Positions 29,221-38,138 are shown, counted from the stretch's first letter. The stretch is 41,044 nt of DNA from Oscillospiraceae bacterium (GCA_017436785.1 JAFSCK010000010.1:1-41044); one strand, 5' to 3'. Notes: generated from the sequence alone by a model not told the origin. Translations and numbers: made by a program.

Positions 29221-30050
29221 CCGTTTTTCAAATCATAGAGTAATGTTGCAGGAAGAATCCCAATGTAGTTGTAGCTGATTTCCACATCCTGCACCCGGCG
29301 TCCACTGGAATTGTCCGGAGCATGGACATAGACTGCTTTAACTAGATCGTTCAGCACTGCGGGAGTCAATTTCTCCAGATGCAGATACTTCTTGGCTTGA
29401 CGGATAAATTTGTCCACATTCTCCGTCTGATCTTCCTGCCGTTGAATTTCATCTTCCAGAATGTCAATCTTTTCTCTCAGTTCAGCCTGTTCCTTTTCGT
29501 AGTCGTCTGCGAGCATCTGAAACCGTGCTTCACTGAGTTTTCCACCCACCATATCCTCATAAATACGCTTGAATAACCGATCCAGTTCGGCTAATCGGTT
29601 ATCGGATTTCTGGAGCATCCGCCGCTTTGCAGCAAGCTCTTTTCTGACTTCGGCATTTCGCTTGGCACCTAGTGCCTTTCGGAACGCATCCTCATGGCTG
29701 GCGATGCAGGAGATCACCAACTGCATATGCCGCAAAGTACCTTCCTCCAGAACCACAGCCCGGATGAAATGGGATGTACAGGTTTCCGAACCCCGTCTGC
29801 GGGTAGTGGAGCAAATGAAGTGATCCTGCCGGGTTTCGAAGTTCTTACTGGTACAGTAGTACAGCTTTTCACCGCAGTCAGCGCATCGAACCACGCCGGA
29901 GAACATATTGCTCTTTCCGGTTCGGGTAGGACGGCGCTTGTTCTTTCGAAGCTCCTGTACCCGGTAGAAGGTTTCTTCATCCACAATCGCATCATGGGTA
30001 TTCTCGAAAATCTTCCATTCGGACTGGGGATTTTCGATTTTCTTTTTGCT
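29208..30050 (-). pseudogene. Serine recombinase, C-terminal remnant (zinc ribbon and DUF4368-type tail)
   Basis: The C-terminal ~280 residues of a large serine recombinase of mobile elements. Visible are KIFENTHDAIVDEETFYRVQ (recombinase-domain end), the zinc ribbon CADC...C...C in SGVVRCADCGEKLYYCTS, a long coiled coil (KRRMLQKSDNRLAELDRLF onwards, ~120-200) and the tail YNYIGILPATLLYDLK. The N-terminal catalytic serine domain is absent. Upstream the frame runs straight into relaxase sequence near 30043-30053, so a deletion has fused the two genes out of frame. It could be expressed from a GTG at 29984 but cannot recombine DNA on its own. Confidence 0.8.
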
Positions 30051-31044
30051 CTTGCAGGAAAGTGATGATCTCGCTGAGTTCCTTCAGATTGTTAGCTTTT
30101 GCCTTCTGGGTATATGCACCGGCATTGCGCTGATTGAAGTAAATCTGTAGCAGCGAAATCAGATCCGGAGTCTGAGGCTTGCTCAGTTCTTCCTTTGCTT
30201 CCTTCAGCCAGTCCAGCAGAGCGGCGATCTTTTTTCTCACACTCTGAATTAAAGAATTGGTAGCCTTGATCCAGCGGTTGAATTCACCCTTGTCGGTACG
30301 AATACCTTTAGCTTCCATCTGCCGGACGGCAGGTCCTTCATGGATGGTAGGGAGAACATCCACACCCTGTCTTTCATAGCTGCGATGGTCAATTCGTTCC
30401 GGCAGCCCCTTTTCCTCAAACTTGGCATTGCACATCGCCGCCCATTGTTTCCGCCAGTATTCCAGCGTTTCCGGACTGCCCCAGTCGGAGGTAGGGACTG
30501 CATTGAAAATGTAATTTCCATCTGCATCCAAGAGCCTGCTTCCTTCCTCATCCTGTTCATAGACTCGGCGCTGCTTCATGCCCCATTTGCCGTTTTCTTC
30601 AATAGGACGGATGGGAGCCATTACATGAAAATGTGGATTGGAAATACCTCCAAGTTCGGTATCCGGAACATGGATGGCAAAATCCACCACCATCCCCCGG
30701 CTCACAAAATGCTCCAATAAAAACTGCCTTGCAAGTGCGACGTTCTCATCCAGGGAGAACTCATTTTGCAAGGCAATGTCGAAACTGTATGCAAGTTGTG
30801 CGTTCTTTACACGCTCAGCTTTTTCTACTGCATTCCAGAGGGTTTGCCGGTCGGCATATTCTCTGGGTGCGTGGTCGGGGAGAAGAATTTCAGAGCAGAT
30901 CACGCCGCCCTTGTTGGTGTAGTCGGAGGTTTCACCGTAATATTCGCTGTACAGCTTCTCTCCGGCACGATAGGCCGCGGCAGCAATGGCGGACTGTCCT
31001 TTGCTGCGCTTAATCTGTGTTACATTCAGGTGAAACAGGGCCAA
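29992..31044 (-). CDS. MobA/MobL-family relaxase, 3'-truncated
   Basis: A ~350-residue mobilisation relaxase that would nick DNA at an origin of transfer. The N-terminus ALFHLNVTQIKRSKGQSAIA and AAAYRAGEKLYSEYYGE are typical. The HUH metal motif is NPHFHVMAPIRPI (~residue 125). The last ~14 residues (NRKSPVRMEDFREYP) are recombinase DNA read out of frame, so the native C-terminus is missing. The start at TTG 31044 is inferred from the family N-terminus and an AGAGG site; an ATG at 31053 has no spacing to that site. It overlaps the upstream DUF3847-type gene by 35 bases. Probably inactive for transfer. Confidence 0.82.
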   Translation of the reverse strand: MALFHLNVTQIKRSKGQSAIAAAAYRAGEKLYSEYYGETSDYTNKGGVICSEILLPDHAPREYADRQTLWNAVEKAERVKNAQLAYSFDIALQNEFSLDENVALARQFLLEHFVSRGMVVDFAIHVPDTELGGISNPHFHVMAPIRPIEENGKWGMKQRRVYEQDEEGSRLLDADGNYIFNAVPTSDWGSPETLEYWRKQWAAMCNAKFEEKGLPERIDHRSYERQGVDVLPTIHEGPAVRQMEAKGIRTDKGEFNRWIKATNSLIQSVRKKIAALLDWLKEAKEELSKPQTPDLISLLQIYFNQRNAGAYTQKAKANNLKELSEIITFLQEQKENRKSPVRMEDFREYP

Positions 31045-31357
31045 TAGGCACATCCTCTTTTTCCCGGTGTAGCAGTACCGCATTGTGAATCACTCTCTGC
31101 ACATCGGGCATTTCCAGAATGCCTTCCATCAATTCATTAACCTCCGGTAAAGTCAATTCCTTGATCTCCGGCGCGATACTCTCCATGGTACCGGCAATGG
31201 TGCAAAGACGGTGGGTGCGTTTCTTCCGATCTGCTTTTTCGTAATAGGACTTCCGGTTTTCCAACCGCTGCTGGTTGTGCTGAAGCTGTTCCAGTTTTTG
31301 CTCCACGCTGGCCTGTTCCTGCTGGAGTTTCACAAGCTCCGGGTTGGATTGATACAT
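31010..31357 (-). CDS. DUF3847-type mobile-element protein
   Basis: A 115-residue protein: an N-terminal coiled coil (KLQQEQASVEQKLEQLQHNQ) followed by KSYYEKADRKKRTHRLCTIA and an acidic helical end. The YYEKADRKKR-x-HRL pattern is characteristic of the DUF3847 family that sits before MobA/MobL relaxase genes in clostridial mobilisable elements, probably as a relaxosome accessory. AAAGGAGG precedes the ATG. Translation is coupled to the relaxase by overlap. Confidence 0.8.
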   Translation of the reverse strand: MYQSNPELVKLQQEQASVEQKLEQLQHNQQRLENRKSYYEKADRKKRTHRLCTIAGTMESIAPEIKELTLPEVNELMEGILEMPDVQRVIHNAVLLHREKEDVPIGPVSPECNTD

Positions 31358-31391
31358 AATAATCCTCCTTTGATTGTCGTATTGAATAAAG

Positions 31392-31439
31392 AAATAGGGA
31401 ACAAATATGGTTCGTAAGAACCCTGTTTGTTCCCTATTT
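31392..31439. repeat. Perfect 14-bp inverted repeat at the edge of the mobile remnant
   Basis: AAATAGGGAACAAA (31392-31405) and TTTGTTCCCTATTT (31426-31439), with a second stem GGTTC-GTAA-GAACC in the loop. It overlaps the stop of the cardiolipin synthase fragment. It could be the terminus of the inserted element or a terminator/attenuator leading into the DUF3847 gene. Confidence 0.7.
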
Positions 31440-32147
31440 GAGCAGGGATAGATCGATAATCAGGTAAGGGGACATGATGTATACATACCGGTCTGCCTGA
31501 TTCAGCATATTCTGGATAACGCTCTTACCAACCCGGCGGTTGTAGATCGGTGCAGGACCGTCACCGAAGGGCACCAAATAACCTGCTTCCGGGACGGAAT
31601 ATTCCGGGAAATAATCGTGCTTCTGCTCCGGCTTTTTGCGGACGTTGATGCCGTAATCGATCAGGAACAGATTGGTCAGCTCTTTGACGGCATCTCCCTC
31701 CAGACGGAGGCCAACGTCCTTCCAATGACCGAACCTGACCACCTCGTTAATGTACTCGTCCGCGATATTCGCGCCGCCGGTATAACCGATCTTACCGTCA
31801 ATAACGGTAATCTTCCGGTGGGAGCGGTTGTTGAATTCAGAATCCGCATTTCCCTTCAGCGCAGAGAAGGGTGTGGCATCGATGCCGAAGCCGCGCAGCG
31901 TTTTGAAATAGTCACCGGGCAGCGTCATCATACAGCCGATATCGTCATAGACCACTTTGACCTCTACTCCGGCAGCGGCTTTTTCCTTCAGAATTTCCAG
32001 AATGGAATTCCAGAAGTGGCCTTCTTCAATGATGAAATACTCCATAAAAATGAAGTGCTCGGCGCTGCGCAGATCCTCCAGCAAGCGGGCAAACATGGAT
32101 TCGCCCAAAGGGAAGTATTCCTGCTTTGTATCGGAGTAGGCAAATAT
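31434..32147 (-). pseudogene. Cardiolipin synthase, internal fragment
   Basis: About 237 residues from the middle of a phospholipase-D-type cardiolipin synthase. It begins near YSDTKQEYFPLGESMFARLL, includes FIFMEYFIIEEGHFW and the first HKD motif HRKITVIDGKIGYTGG, and stops at MSPYLIIDLSLLK. Full-length enzymes are ~480-520 residues with two N-terminal membrane helices and a second HKD motif; both are missing. An in-frame TAA sits just upstream (32148-32150). The break at the 3' end coincides with the inverted repeat at 31392-31439. Unlikely to be active. Confidence 0.85.
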
Positions 32148-32198
32148 TTACAATCATTATAGTATAATAAGGACCCATTTGTAGATGTGACCAACGCA

Positions 32199-32230
32199 AA
32201 AAGAGGTCACCCTCAAAGGCAACCTCTTTT
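32199..32230 (-). terminator. Terminator of the maltodextrin operon
   Basis: AAAAGAGGT (32199-32207) pairs with ACCTCTTTT (32222-32230). On the minus strand the stem is followed by a T-run, six bases after the malQ stop. Nothing else is visible in 32148-32198 except AT-rich TATAGTATAATAAGG. Confidence 0.75.
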
Positions 32231-32235
32231 GCTCC

Positions 32236-33708
32236 TTACAATCTGCCATAACGCCGTGTTGTTTCATAAATTCGCTTTGTCAGGGATTCCGATATAAAAT
32301 CCTTTCTGGCGCGCCAAGTCCAGTTGTTGGACGACAGCGTTCCCGGGAAATTCATTCGCGCGGTACCGCCCAGTTCCAGATAGTCCTGCATCTGAATGAT
32401 GCAAAGACGGCTAACAGAACTCATGCCGCCGCGAATCATGCCCCAAACCAGGCCTTCTTCATCGTTAAGACCCAGATATGCCTTAGCAAGAGCAGTATCT
32501 TCTGGGGCAGCTTCCTGCAACCATTGTGCCAGAGTCAAATTATCGTGGGTTCCGGTATAGCACACGGAATTCACCGGATAGGTATGAGGGAGATAGTCTG
32601 CCGTTTCACGGGAGTCAAAGGCAAACTGCAAAACCTTCATTCCGGGATATCCGGACTCCTCTTGCAACCGGCGCACTTCGGGTGTGACATAGCCCAGATC
32701 CTCGGCAATAAATTCCAGATCCGGCAATGCTTCCTGAATGGCCCGAATAAAATCCAAGCCAGGTCCCTGCTGCCACGTACCGCCTGCCGCAATCTTATCG
32801 CCAGCCGGAACAGCCCAGTAACTTTCAAACCCTCTGAAGTGATCCAGACGTACCACATCGTACATTTTAGCAGCAGCAGACAACCGACGGATCCACCAGG
32901 CAAATCCGGTTTCCTTCATTTTGTCCCAATTGTACAGGGGGTTACCCCATAGCTGACCATCAGATGTGAAGGAATCCGGCGGACATCCCGCAACCGCTGT
33001 GGGACGACAATTGGCATCAAGCTGGAATAACTCGGGTGCGGACCATACGTCCACAGAATCCAGAGGAACGTAAATCGGCACGTCTCCGATGATTTTGACT
33101 CCTCTTTGGTTTGCATAGCTGCGCAATGCCCTCCATTGCCGGAAAAACTGATACTGGAGGAAGTAATGGAACTGAACAGTATCTTGTAATTCCTGAGAGA
33201 CACTGCGGATGATTTCCGAGATGCGCATCATCAGGCTCATAGACCACTCATACCAGGGGCGACTGTGGAATTTCTCCTTCAGAGACATGAACAGCGCATA
33301 ATCTTCCAGCCAATCCGCGTTTTCGGCTACGAACTTATGAAATGCTTCGTCGGGCGAGAACCGTTCATATGCCAGATACAGCAATTTGCCTCGATTCTCA
33401 AACATACAACCGAAGTCGACACGGCTTTCGTCAGAACCCCAGTGTACGCTGTCCACCTCTTCCTGCGTTAGCAGGTGCTCATCGATCAGCATATCCAAAT
33501 CAATCAGATAATGATTACCAGCGAACGAAGAAAAGGACTGATAAGGAGAGTCGCCGTAGCCTGTGGGATTCAATGGAAGAACCTGCCAGTAGATTTGTCC
33601 CGTTTCGCATAGGAAGTCCACAAATTCATAGGCGCACTTACCCATACTGCCAATGCCGTATGGGCTGGGTAATGATGTCACATGCATCAAAATTCCACTT
33701 TTTCTCAT
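32236..33708 (-). CDS. malQ: 4-alpha-glucanotransferase (amylomaltase, GH77)
   Basis: A 490-residue cytoplasmic enzyme that transfers alpha-1,4-glucan segments between maltodextrins. It starts RKSGILMHVTSLPSPYGIGS as usual. The substrate loop is LNPTGYGDSPYQSFSSFAGN. The catalytic nucleophile Asp is in VVRLDHFRGFESYW, the acid/base Glu in FIAEDLGYVTPEV and the third Asp in GTHDNLTL. The start at 33708 has AAGGAG 6 bases upstream. It is the last gene of the operon, 10 bases after lacI, and would process the sugars imported by the upstream ABC transporter. Confidence 0.96.
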   Translation of the reverse strand: MRKSGILMHVTSLPSPYGIGSMGKCAYEFVDFLCETGQIYWQVLPLNPTGYGDSPYQSFSSFAGNHYLIDLDMLIDEHLLTQEEVDSVHWGSDESRVDFGCMFENRGKLLYLAYERFSPDEAFHKFVAENADWLEDYALFMSLKEKFHSRPWYEWSMSLMMRISEIIRSVSQELQDTVQFHYFLQYQFFRQWRALRSYANQRGVKIIGDVPIYVPLDSVDVWSAPELFQLDANCRPTAVAGCPPDSFTSDGQLWGNPLYNWDKMKETGFAWWIRRLSAAAKMYDVVRLDHFRGFESYWAVPAGDKIAAGGTWQQGPGLDFIRAIQEALPDLEFIAEDLGYVTPEVRRLQEESGYPGMKVLQFAFDSRETADYLPHTYPVNSVCYTGTHDNLTLAQWLQEAAPEDTALAKAYLGLNDEEGLVWGMIRGGMSSVSRLCIIQMQDYLELGGTARMNFPGTLSSNNWTWRARKDFISESLTKRIYETTRRYGRL

Positions 33709-33718
33709 AATTATCTCC

Positions 33719-34729
33719 TTAGTCATCATCAATACGTCTTGTACTTTCCCGTTGATGCAGAGCATAAGGAACAGCCTCATGGCAAGCATGTCCACCATGT
33801 TCGATACGATTGATCAAGATTTCCACGCTTCTCTGAGCCATAATCTTCGCTGACTGTATCACGGTTGATAGCTGTGGAACCAAAAAAGAGCCTAACATCA
33901 AACCGTCAAAACCCATAACGGATACGTCCTTAGGAACCCGGAGACCATTATTGTGTAAGGCACGGATGGCTCCGATAGCCATAACGTCCGAAATGGCAAA
34001 CAGCGCTGTGAACTTACGATCATTGGCGATTAGCCGCTGAGTCGCATTATATCCATCCTGATAAGAAAAGCGCACCCCCTGATAGTCTAATTCTTCATCG
34101 TATTCAATCCCATGGTTCCGAAACGATTGCAGACAACCCTCATAGCGAAGACGGCTGGTATCGGATACTTCCCGGTCACCGCCCACAATAACAAATTTCC
34201 TATGGCCAAGGGCAATCAAGGAATCCATTGCACAGCGCGCAGCCTGACGGTCGTCGGTGGATACGCTGGATAGGTTATCAAAGGGAAGTCCCGATGCGTC
34301 ATTGGATACAAGAACACAGGGGATTTCGATTTTTCTGAAATCTCTCTGAAAATTTTGACTGTTGCCGCCGAGAAAAAGAATACCCAGTGGTTTTTTTTCT
34401 CGACATAACTGGATTGCACGAAGCACTTCGTTGCAATCCTCGTCCATATAGTCGACATGGAGAGGATAGTCTGTTTTGTCGATCTGCGTCTGGATGGTCT
34501 CTATCATTTCAGCGAACATTTCGTTAGAGGTTCCTTTGACTACGACCACAATAGAATTTGCGTGCTGCTTCAGCTGCTGTGCATTGGTGTTGATTTGGAA
34601 ACCGCATTTGTCAACCAGCTTGTTGATTTCTTCCCGGGCTTTATCGCTGACATTGGGATGATTGTTCAACACTCTGGACACGGTCGCAACGCTGTATCCA
34701 GACTTCTCAGCCAGGTCTTTTATCGTCAT
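33719..34729 (-). CDS. LacI-family transcriptional regulator
   Basis: A 336-residue repressor-type regulator. The N-terminal HTH with hinge is MTIKDLAEKSGYSVATVSRV and LNNHPNVSDKAREEI; the C-terminal periplasmic-binding-like sugar sensor (~60-330) includes GHRKFVIVGGDREVSDTSRL and VSVMGFDG. It is encoded inside the operon it probably controls. The two TGTAAACG-type operators at 37998 and 38139 are the likely binding sites, with a maltodextrin or maltose as inducer (inferred). GAGGGGG precedes the ATG. Confidence 0.95.
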   Translation of the reverse strand: MTIKDLAEKSGYSVATVSRVLNNHPNVSDKAREEINKLVDKCGFQINTNAQQLKQHANSIVVVVKGTSNEMFAEMIETIQTQIDKTDYPLHVDYMDEDCNEVLRAIQLCREKKPLGILFLGGNSQNFQRDFRKIEIPCVLVSNDASGLPFDNLSSVSTDDRQAARCAMDSLIALGHRKFVIVGGDREVSDTSRLRYEGCLQSFRNHGIEYDEELDYQGVRFSYQDGYNATQRLIANDRKFTALFAISDVMAIGAIRALHNNGLRVPKDVSVMGFDGLMLGSFLVPQLSTVIQSAKIMAQRSVEILINRIEHGGHACHEAVPYALHQRESTRRIDDD

Positions 34730-34759
34730 AGACTGCCCCCCTCTTCATAGTATAGGGTA

Positions 34760-35602
34760 TCAGCCCTTCACAGCACCAGCAACAACGCCCTTAATAATAT
34801 GTTTCTGGCAGATCAGATAAACGACAATGATGGGCAGAACGGTCAGCATGATGCAGGCCATCATAGGACCCATTTCCACACGGCCGAAGCTGCCCTTGAA
34901 ATACTGGATCAGAATCGGCACAGTGGTATATTTCTTGCGGTCCAGCACCAGATAGGGCAGCAGATAGTCGTTCCAAACCCACATAGTCTCCAGAATGCCC
35001 ACAGAAATCATGGTAGGCTTCAACACAGGAAGGACAATCATGAAGAAGGTCTGTACAGGATTACAGCCATCGATCATAGCCGCTTCCTCAATTTCCAGAG
35101 GAATTGACTTCATGAAACCGGCAAACATGAACACGGCAAGACCTGCACCAAATCCCAGATAAATCACCCAGATATTCCAGGGGGTATTTAGCTTCAGTTG
35201 ATCGGAGGTTGCTGCCAGTGTAAACATCAGCATCTGGAAAGGCACCACCATGGAGAATACAAACAGGAAGTATACCAACTTGGTAAAGATATTCTCCACC
35301 CGGGTGATATACCAGGCACACATGGAACAGAACAGCAGAATGGCTGCCACAGAAGTTAACGTGATCAGCATACTTGTGAAGAAAGCGGTTACAAAGCCTT
35401 TGGAACCAATGGCATTGGCATAGTTCTGAAGACCTGCGAAGGTTTCAACAGTAGGAAGTTGGAAAGCGGTATTGGTGGAAATGGCATTTTCCAGCTTCAG
35501 AGAGTTAAACAGGATCATGATAACGGGATAAACCCAGACGACACTGAGGACCGTCAGAAAAACAGTCAGCACGGTGTTAGACAGACTTTGCTTTTTCTTC
35601 AT
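34760..35602 (-). CDS. Carbohydrate ABC transporter permease, MalG type
   Basis: A 280-residue inner-membrane permease with six helices. The N-terminal helix is VLTVFLTVLSVVWVYPVIMI. The EAA loop is EIEEAAMIDGCNPVQTFFMI (~residues 185-205), which docks on the shared ATPase. The end (KHIIKGVVAGAVKG) is the usual MalG-type C-terminus. Its start codon shares a base with the stop of the preceding permease gene (TAATG), so translation is coupled. Confidence 0.94.
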   Translation of the reverse strand: MKKKQSLSNTVLTVFLTVLSVVWVYPVIMILFNSLKLENAISTNTAFQLPTVETFAGLQNYANAIGSKGFVTAFFTSMLITLTSVAAILLFCSMCAWYITRVENIFTKLVYFLFVFSMVVPFQMLMFTLAATSDQLKLNTPWNIWVIYLGFGAGLAVFMFAGFMKSIPLEIEEAAMIDGCNPVQTFFMIVLPVLKPTMISVGILETMWVWNDYLLPYLVLDRKKYTTVPILIQYFKGSFGRVEMGPMMACIMLTVLPIIVVYLICQKHIIKGVVAGAVKG

Positions 35603-36453
35603 TACTGCTGCACCTCCTTGGAACGGGTAAGCTTGAGCTGGATCAAAGAAATGGAAATGACCATAATGCAGAATACCACAGCCTTAGCCTGGCCGATGCC
35701 CTTCCAGGCTGCACCTGAGCGGGCATAGAAATTATTATAGATATTCAGAGCCAGCATTTCGGTGGCATGGTTGGGATCACCGCCGGTCAACGCCAGGTTC
35801 TGGTCAAAGAGCTTGAATGAATTGGTCAGAGTCAGGAAGAGACAAATGGTGATGGAGGGCATCACGTTGGGGATCTTCACCTGGAACAGGGTCTGGGTGG
35901 GGGTAGCGCCATCGATTCGGGCCGCCTCAATCAGTTCGTTGGGAATGGACTGAAGGCCAGCAATGTAAATGATCATCATATATCCGATCTGCTGCCAGCA
36001 CATCAGAATGATCATGCCCCAATAGCCGGCTGAGGTGTTCAGTGCAAGCAGAGGAGCACCCACTAGGCTCAGAACACAGTTAATCAAAATATTCCAGATA
36101 TAGCCAAGCACAATACCGCCGATCAGATTGGGCATAAAATAGACAGTGCGGAACACATTGGTTCCCACGATTCCCTTTGTCAGGGCGAGGGCGATCGCAA
36201 AGGCCAGCACGTTGATCAGGACGGTGGATACCACTGTGAAGCTTGCAGTAAAGGTCAAAGAATCCCAGAACTGAGCATCCTGAAATACCTTGATATAGTT
36301 GCCGATGCCCACCCAGGTAGCTTTATTGATGGTAGTAAACTTACAGAATGACAGATACAGGCCTTCGGCAAACGGGACTACAAAACCGATTATGAAGGCA
36401 CAAAATGTAGGCAGTACAAAAAGCGGCCACCATTTCTTTGTTGCTTTAATCAA
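35602..36453 (-). CDS. Carbohydrate ABC transporter permease, MalF type
   Basis: A 283-residue partner permease. The first helix follows a short basic N-terminus (MIKATKKWWPLFVLPTFCAF); the EAA loop is ELIEAARIDGATPTQTLFQV (~175-195). It is the MsmF/UgpA-size form without the large extra MalF domain. It lies 120 bases after the binding-protein gene, beyond two stem structures, and directly before its partner. AGGAGG precedes the ATG. Confidence 0.94.
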   Translation of the reverse strand: MIKATKKWWPLFVLPTFCAFIIGFVVPFAEGLYLSFCKFTTINKATWVGIGNYIKVFQDAQFWDSLTFTASFTVVSTVLINVLAFAIALALTKGIVGTNVFRTVYFMPNLIGGIVLGYIWNILINCVLSLVGAPLLALNTSAGYWGMIILMCWQQIGYMMIIYIAGLQSIPNELIEAARIDGATPTQTLFQVKIPNVMPSITICLFLTLTNSFKLFDQNLALTGGDPNHATEMLALNIYNNFYARSGAAWKGIGQAKAVVFCIMVISISLIQLKLTRSKEVQQ

Positions 36454-36475
36454 AAGTATCTCCTCCTAATATTTT

Positions 36476-36530
36476 TTTAATAACAAAACTCAAATGCCAT
36501 ACCATATGGCATCTCACTTCTGTTATTAAA
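36476..36530. repeat. Nested inverted repeats between binding-protein and permease genes
   Basis: Outer arms TTTAATAACA (36476-36485) and TGTTATTAAA (36521-36530) enclose an inner stem ATGCCATA-CCA-TATGGCAT (36494-36512). They lie just before the permease ribosome site on the minus strand. Confidence 0.65.
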
Positions 36531-36534
36531 GGAA

Positions 36535-36558
36535 GAGGGTGGGCAGTGGCCCACCCTC
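36535..36558 (-). terminator. Intra-operon hairpin after the binding-protein gene
   Basis: GAGGGTGGGC (36535-36544), AGTG, GCCCACCCTC (36549-36558), 15 bases after the binding-protein stop and without a proper T-tract. Such stems commonly let binding protein be made in excess over membrane parts, by partial termination or by protecting the upstream mRNA. Confidence 0.65.
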
Positions 36559-36573
36559 ATTTAGAATTGAAAA

Positions 36574-37896
36574 TTAGCCCAGCATTGCGTACTCGGAAGC
36601 CCAGCCGTCAACGAAAGCGGTGACGACAGCAGCCCAGTTAGCATCGGTCTGGTCAGCAGCGTAAGCGGTCAGAGCGGAACCAACCATGTTCTTCCACTCC
36701 TCGGAGGGCATGGTGGGGAAGTTCCAGGACACGGGGTTCTTTCCGGCTGCGGTATAAGCCACATCCTGCTTAACGAACAGGTTGGGGGACTCAACAGCGG
36801 TGTCGAAGGGGATGACGAAGCCCATGTCGTTAGCCATAGCGGCAGCGCCAGTCTCGGAAGAGACACACCAGTTGATGAATGCCAGAGTTGCAGCGATGTC
36901 TTCCTCGGAAGCATCCTTGTTGACACACCAGTAGTTCTCGGTGCCGGTGCACAGACCCTGGTTAGCCTCGTCGCCAGCGCCGACGTAGATGGGGATCATA
37001 GCCAGATCTTCGTCAGCGTAGACAGCGGACAGGGAGCCGTACTCCCAGGAACCGTTCTGGAAGAAGACAGCCTCGCCGTTCAGGAACTCGTTACGGCTGT
37101 CGTCGCCGGTCTTAGCGGACAGGTCAGCGGGAGCGCAGGTGGAGTTGTTGATGTACAGGTCCCAAATCTGGCGGTAGTTGTCCAGATAGTCGCCCTTGAT
37201 TTCGGTGGTAGTGCCGATGCCGTCTGCCTGATACTCGAAGTAGATGGGCAGGTTGGCCAGGTGGGTCTTGAATCTCCAGTCGGAGGAGGAGTCCATACCG
37301 GCGGAGGAGAAAGCAGCGAAGCCCAGCTCAGCGGAACGAGCGGTGATATCCTCAGCGACCTTCTTCAGGGTCTCGAAGGAGTTGATGTCCTCAACGCTGT
37401 AGCCAGCCTTAGCCAGCAGAGCCTTGTTGGTGATGATGCCGTAGGACTCGATAACGTAAGCAATACCCAGAACAGCGTCGCCTTCCTTCAGTGCGAAGCC
37501 GTCGGAGGTCAGGTGGCTGTAGATGTCGGAGCCTGCCAGATCGTAGCAGTAATCCTTCCAGTTAGCCAGACCCACGGGGCCGTTGACCTGGAACAGGGTG
37601 GGCGCCTCGGACTTGGCCATTTCAGCCATCAGAGTCTCTTCGTAAGTGCCGGAAGCAGCGGTCAGAACGGTGACGGGAACGCCAGTCTCTGCAGTGTATG
37701 CAGCAGCCAGCTTCTGCCAAGCTTCGTCCTGTTCGGGCTTGAAGTTCAGGTAGTAAACGGAACCAGCAGCAGCGGGAGCTTCAGTTGCGGGAGCTTCAAC
37801 AGCGGGAGCTTCGGTTTCGGGTGCGGTGTTGCCGCCGCAGGCGACTAGGCCCAGAACCATGACCATAGCCAGCAGCATTGCAATCAGCTTTTTCAT
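36574..37896 (-). CDS. Sugar ABC transporter substrate-binding lipoprotein
   Basis: A 440-residue extracellular binding protein (SBP family 1, MalE/MsmE type). The signal peptide ends in lipobox LVAC with Cys20 as the lipid-attached residue, then a Glu/Ala/Pro linker to ~residue 45. Family segments are FKPEQDEAWQKLAAAYTAET, TLFQVNGPVGLANW, SYGIITNKALLAKAGYS, AVFFQNGSWEYG and ENYWCVNKDASEEDIAATLA. GGAGG precedes the ATG. First gene of the operon with two permeases, LacI and MalQ, so a maltodextrin-type ligand is likely (inferred from malQ). No ATPase gene is present; a shared MsmX/MsmK-type ATPase would be encoded elsewhere. Confidence 0.94.
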   Translation of the reverse strand: MKKLIAMLLAMVMVLGLVACGGNTAPETEAPAVEAPATEAPAAAGSVYYLNFKPEQDEAWQKLAAAYTAETGVPVTVLTAASGTYEETLMAEMAKSEAPTLFQVNGPVGLANWKDYCYDLAGSDIYSHLTSDGFALKEGDAVLGIAYVIESYGIITNKALLAKAGYSVEDINSFETLKKVAEDITARSAELGFAAFSSAGMDSSSDWRFKTHLANLPIYFEYQADGIGTTTEIKGDYLDNYRQIWDLYINNSTCAPADLSAKTGDDSRNEFLNGEAVFFQNGSWEYGSLSAVYADEDLAMIPIYVGAGDEANQGLCTGTENYWCVNKDASEEDIAATLAFINWCVSSETGAAAMANDMGFVIPFDTAVESPNLFVKQDVAYTAAGKNPVSWNFPTMPSEEWKNMVGSALTAYAADQTDANWAAVVTAFVDGWASEYAMLG

Positions 37897-37997
37897 TGTT
37901 TTTCCTCCTAGTTTTGTAGTTAGTTATTTGCTTAATCGGCAGAAGCCGCGAAAGCCAAGAAACAGGGTATTTTTCACAAATACCGCATTGGGAAAAA

Positions 37998-38011
37998 TGT
38001 AAACGATTTCA
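37998..38011. promoter_or_regulatory. LacI/CcpA-type operator 1
   Basis: TGTAAACGATTTCA fits the TGWAANCGNTNWCA pattern shared by cre sites and LacI-family operators. It lies just downstream of the predicted transcription start (~38019 on the minus strand), where bound protein would block elongation. Confidence 0.7.
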
Positions 38012-38025
38012 TATCTTTTGAGTTA

Positions 38026-38054
38026 AATATAACGCGGTTTTTTTGTGAATGCAA
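38026..38054 (-). promoter_or_regulatory. Promoter of the maltodextrin operon
   Basis: On the minus strand TTGCAT (38054-38049), a 17-bp spacer and TATATT (38031-38026). The leader to the binding-protein start is about 120 bases. Confidence 0.6.
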
Positions 38055-38138
38055 CTAAAAATTTCGTTTCCTCAAAGCAATCTGCAATTTAGCTAATTCC
38101 ATTCCCGGATTTTTGTGCATAATATATGTTCATCGATT

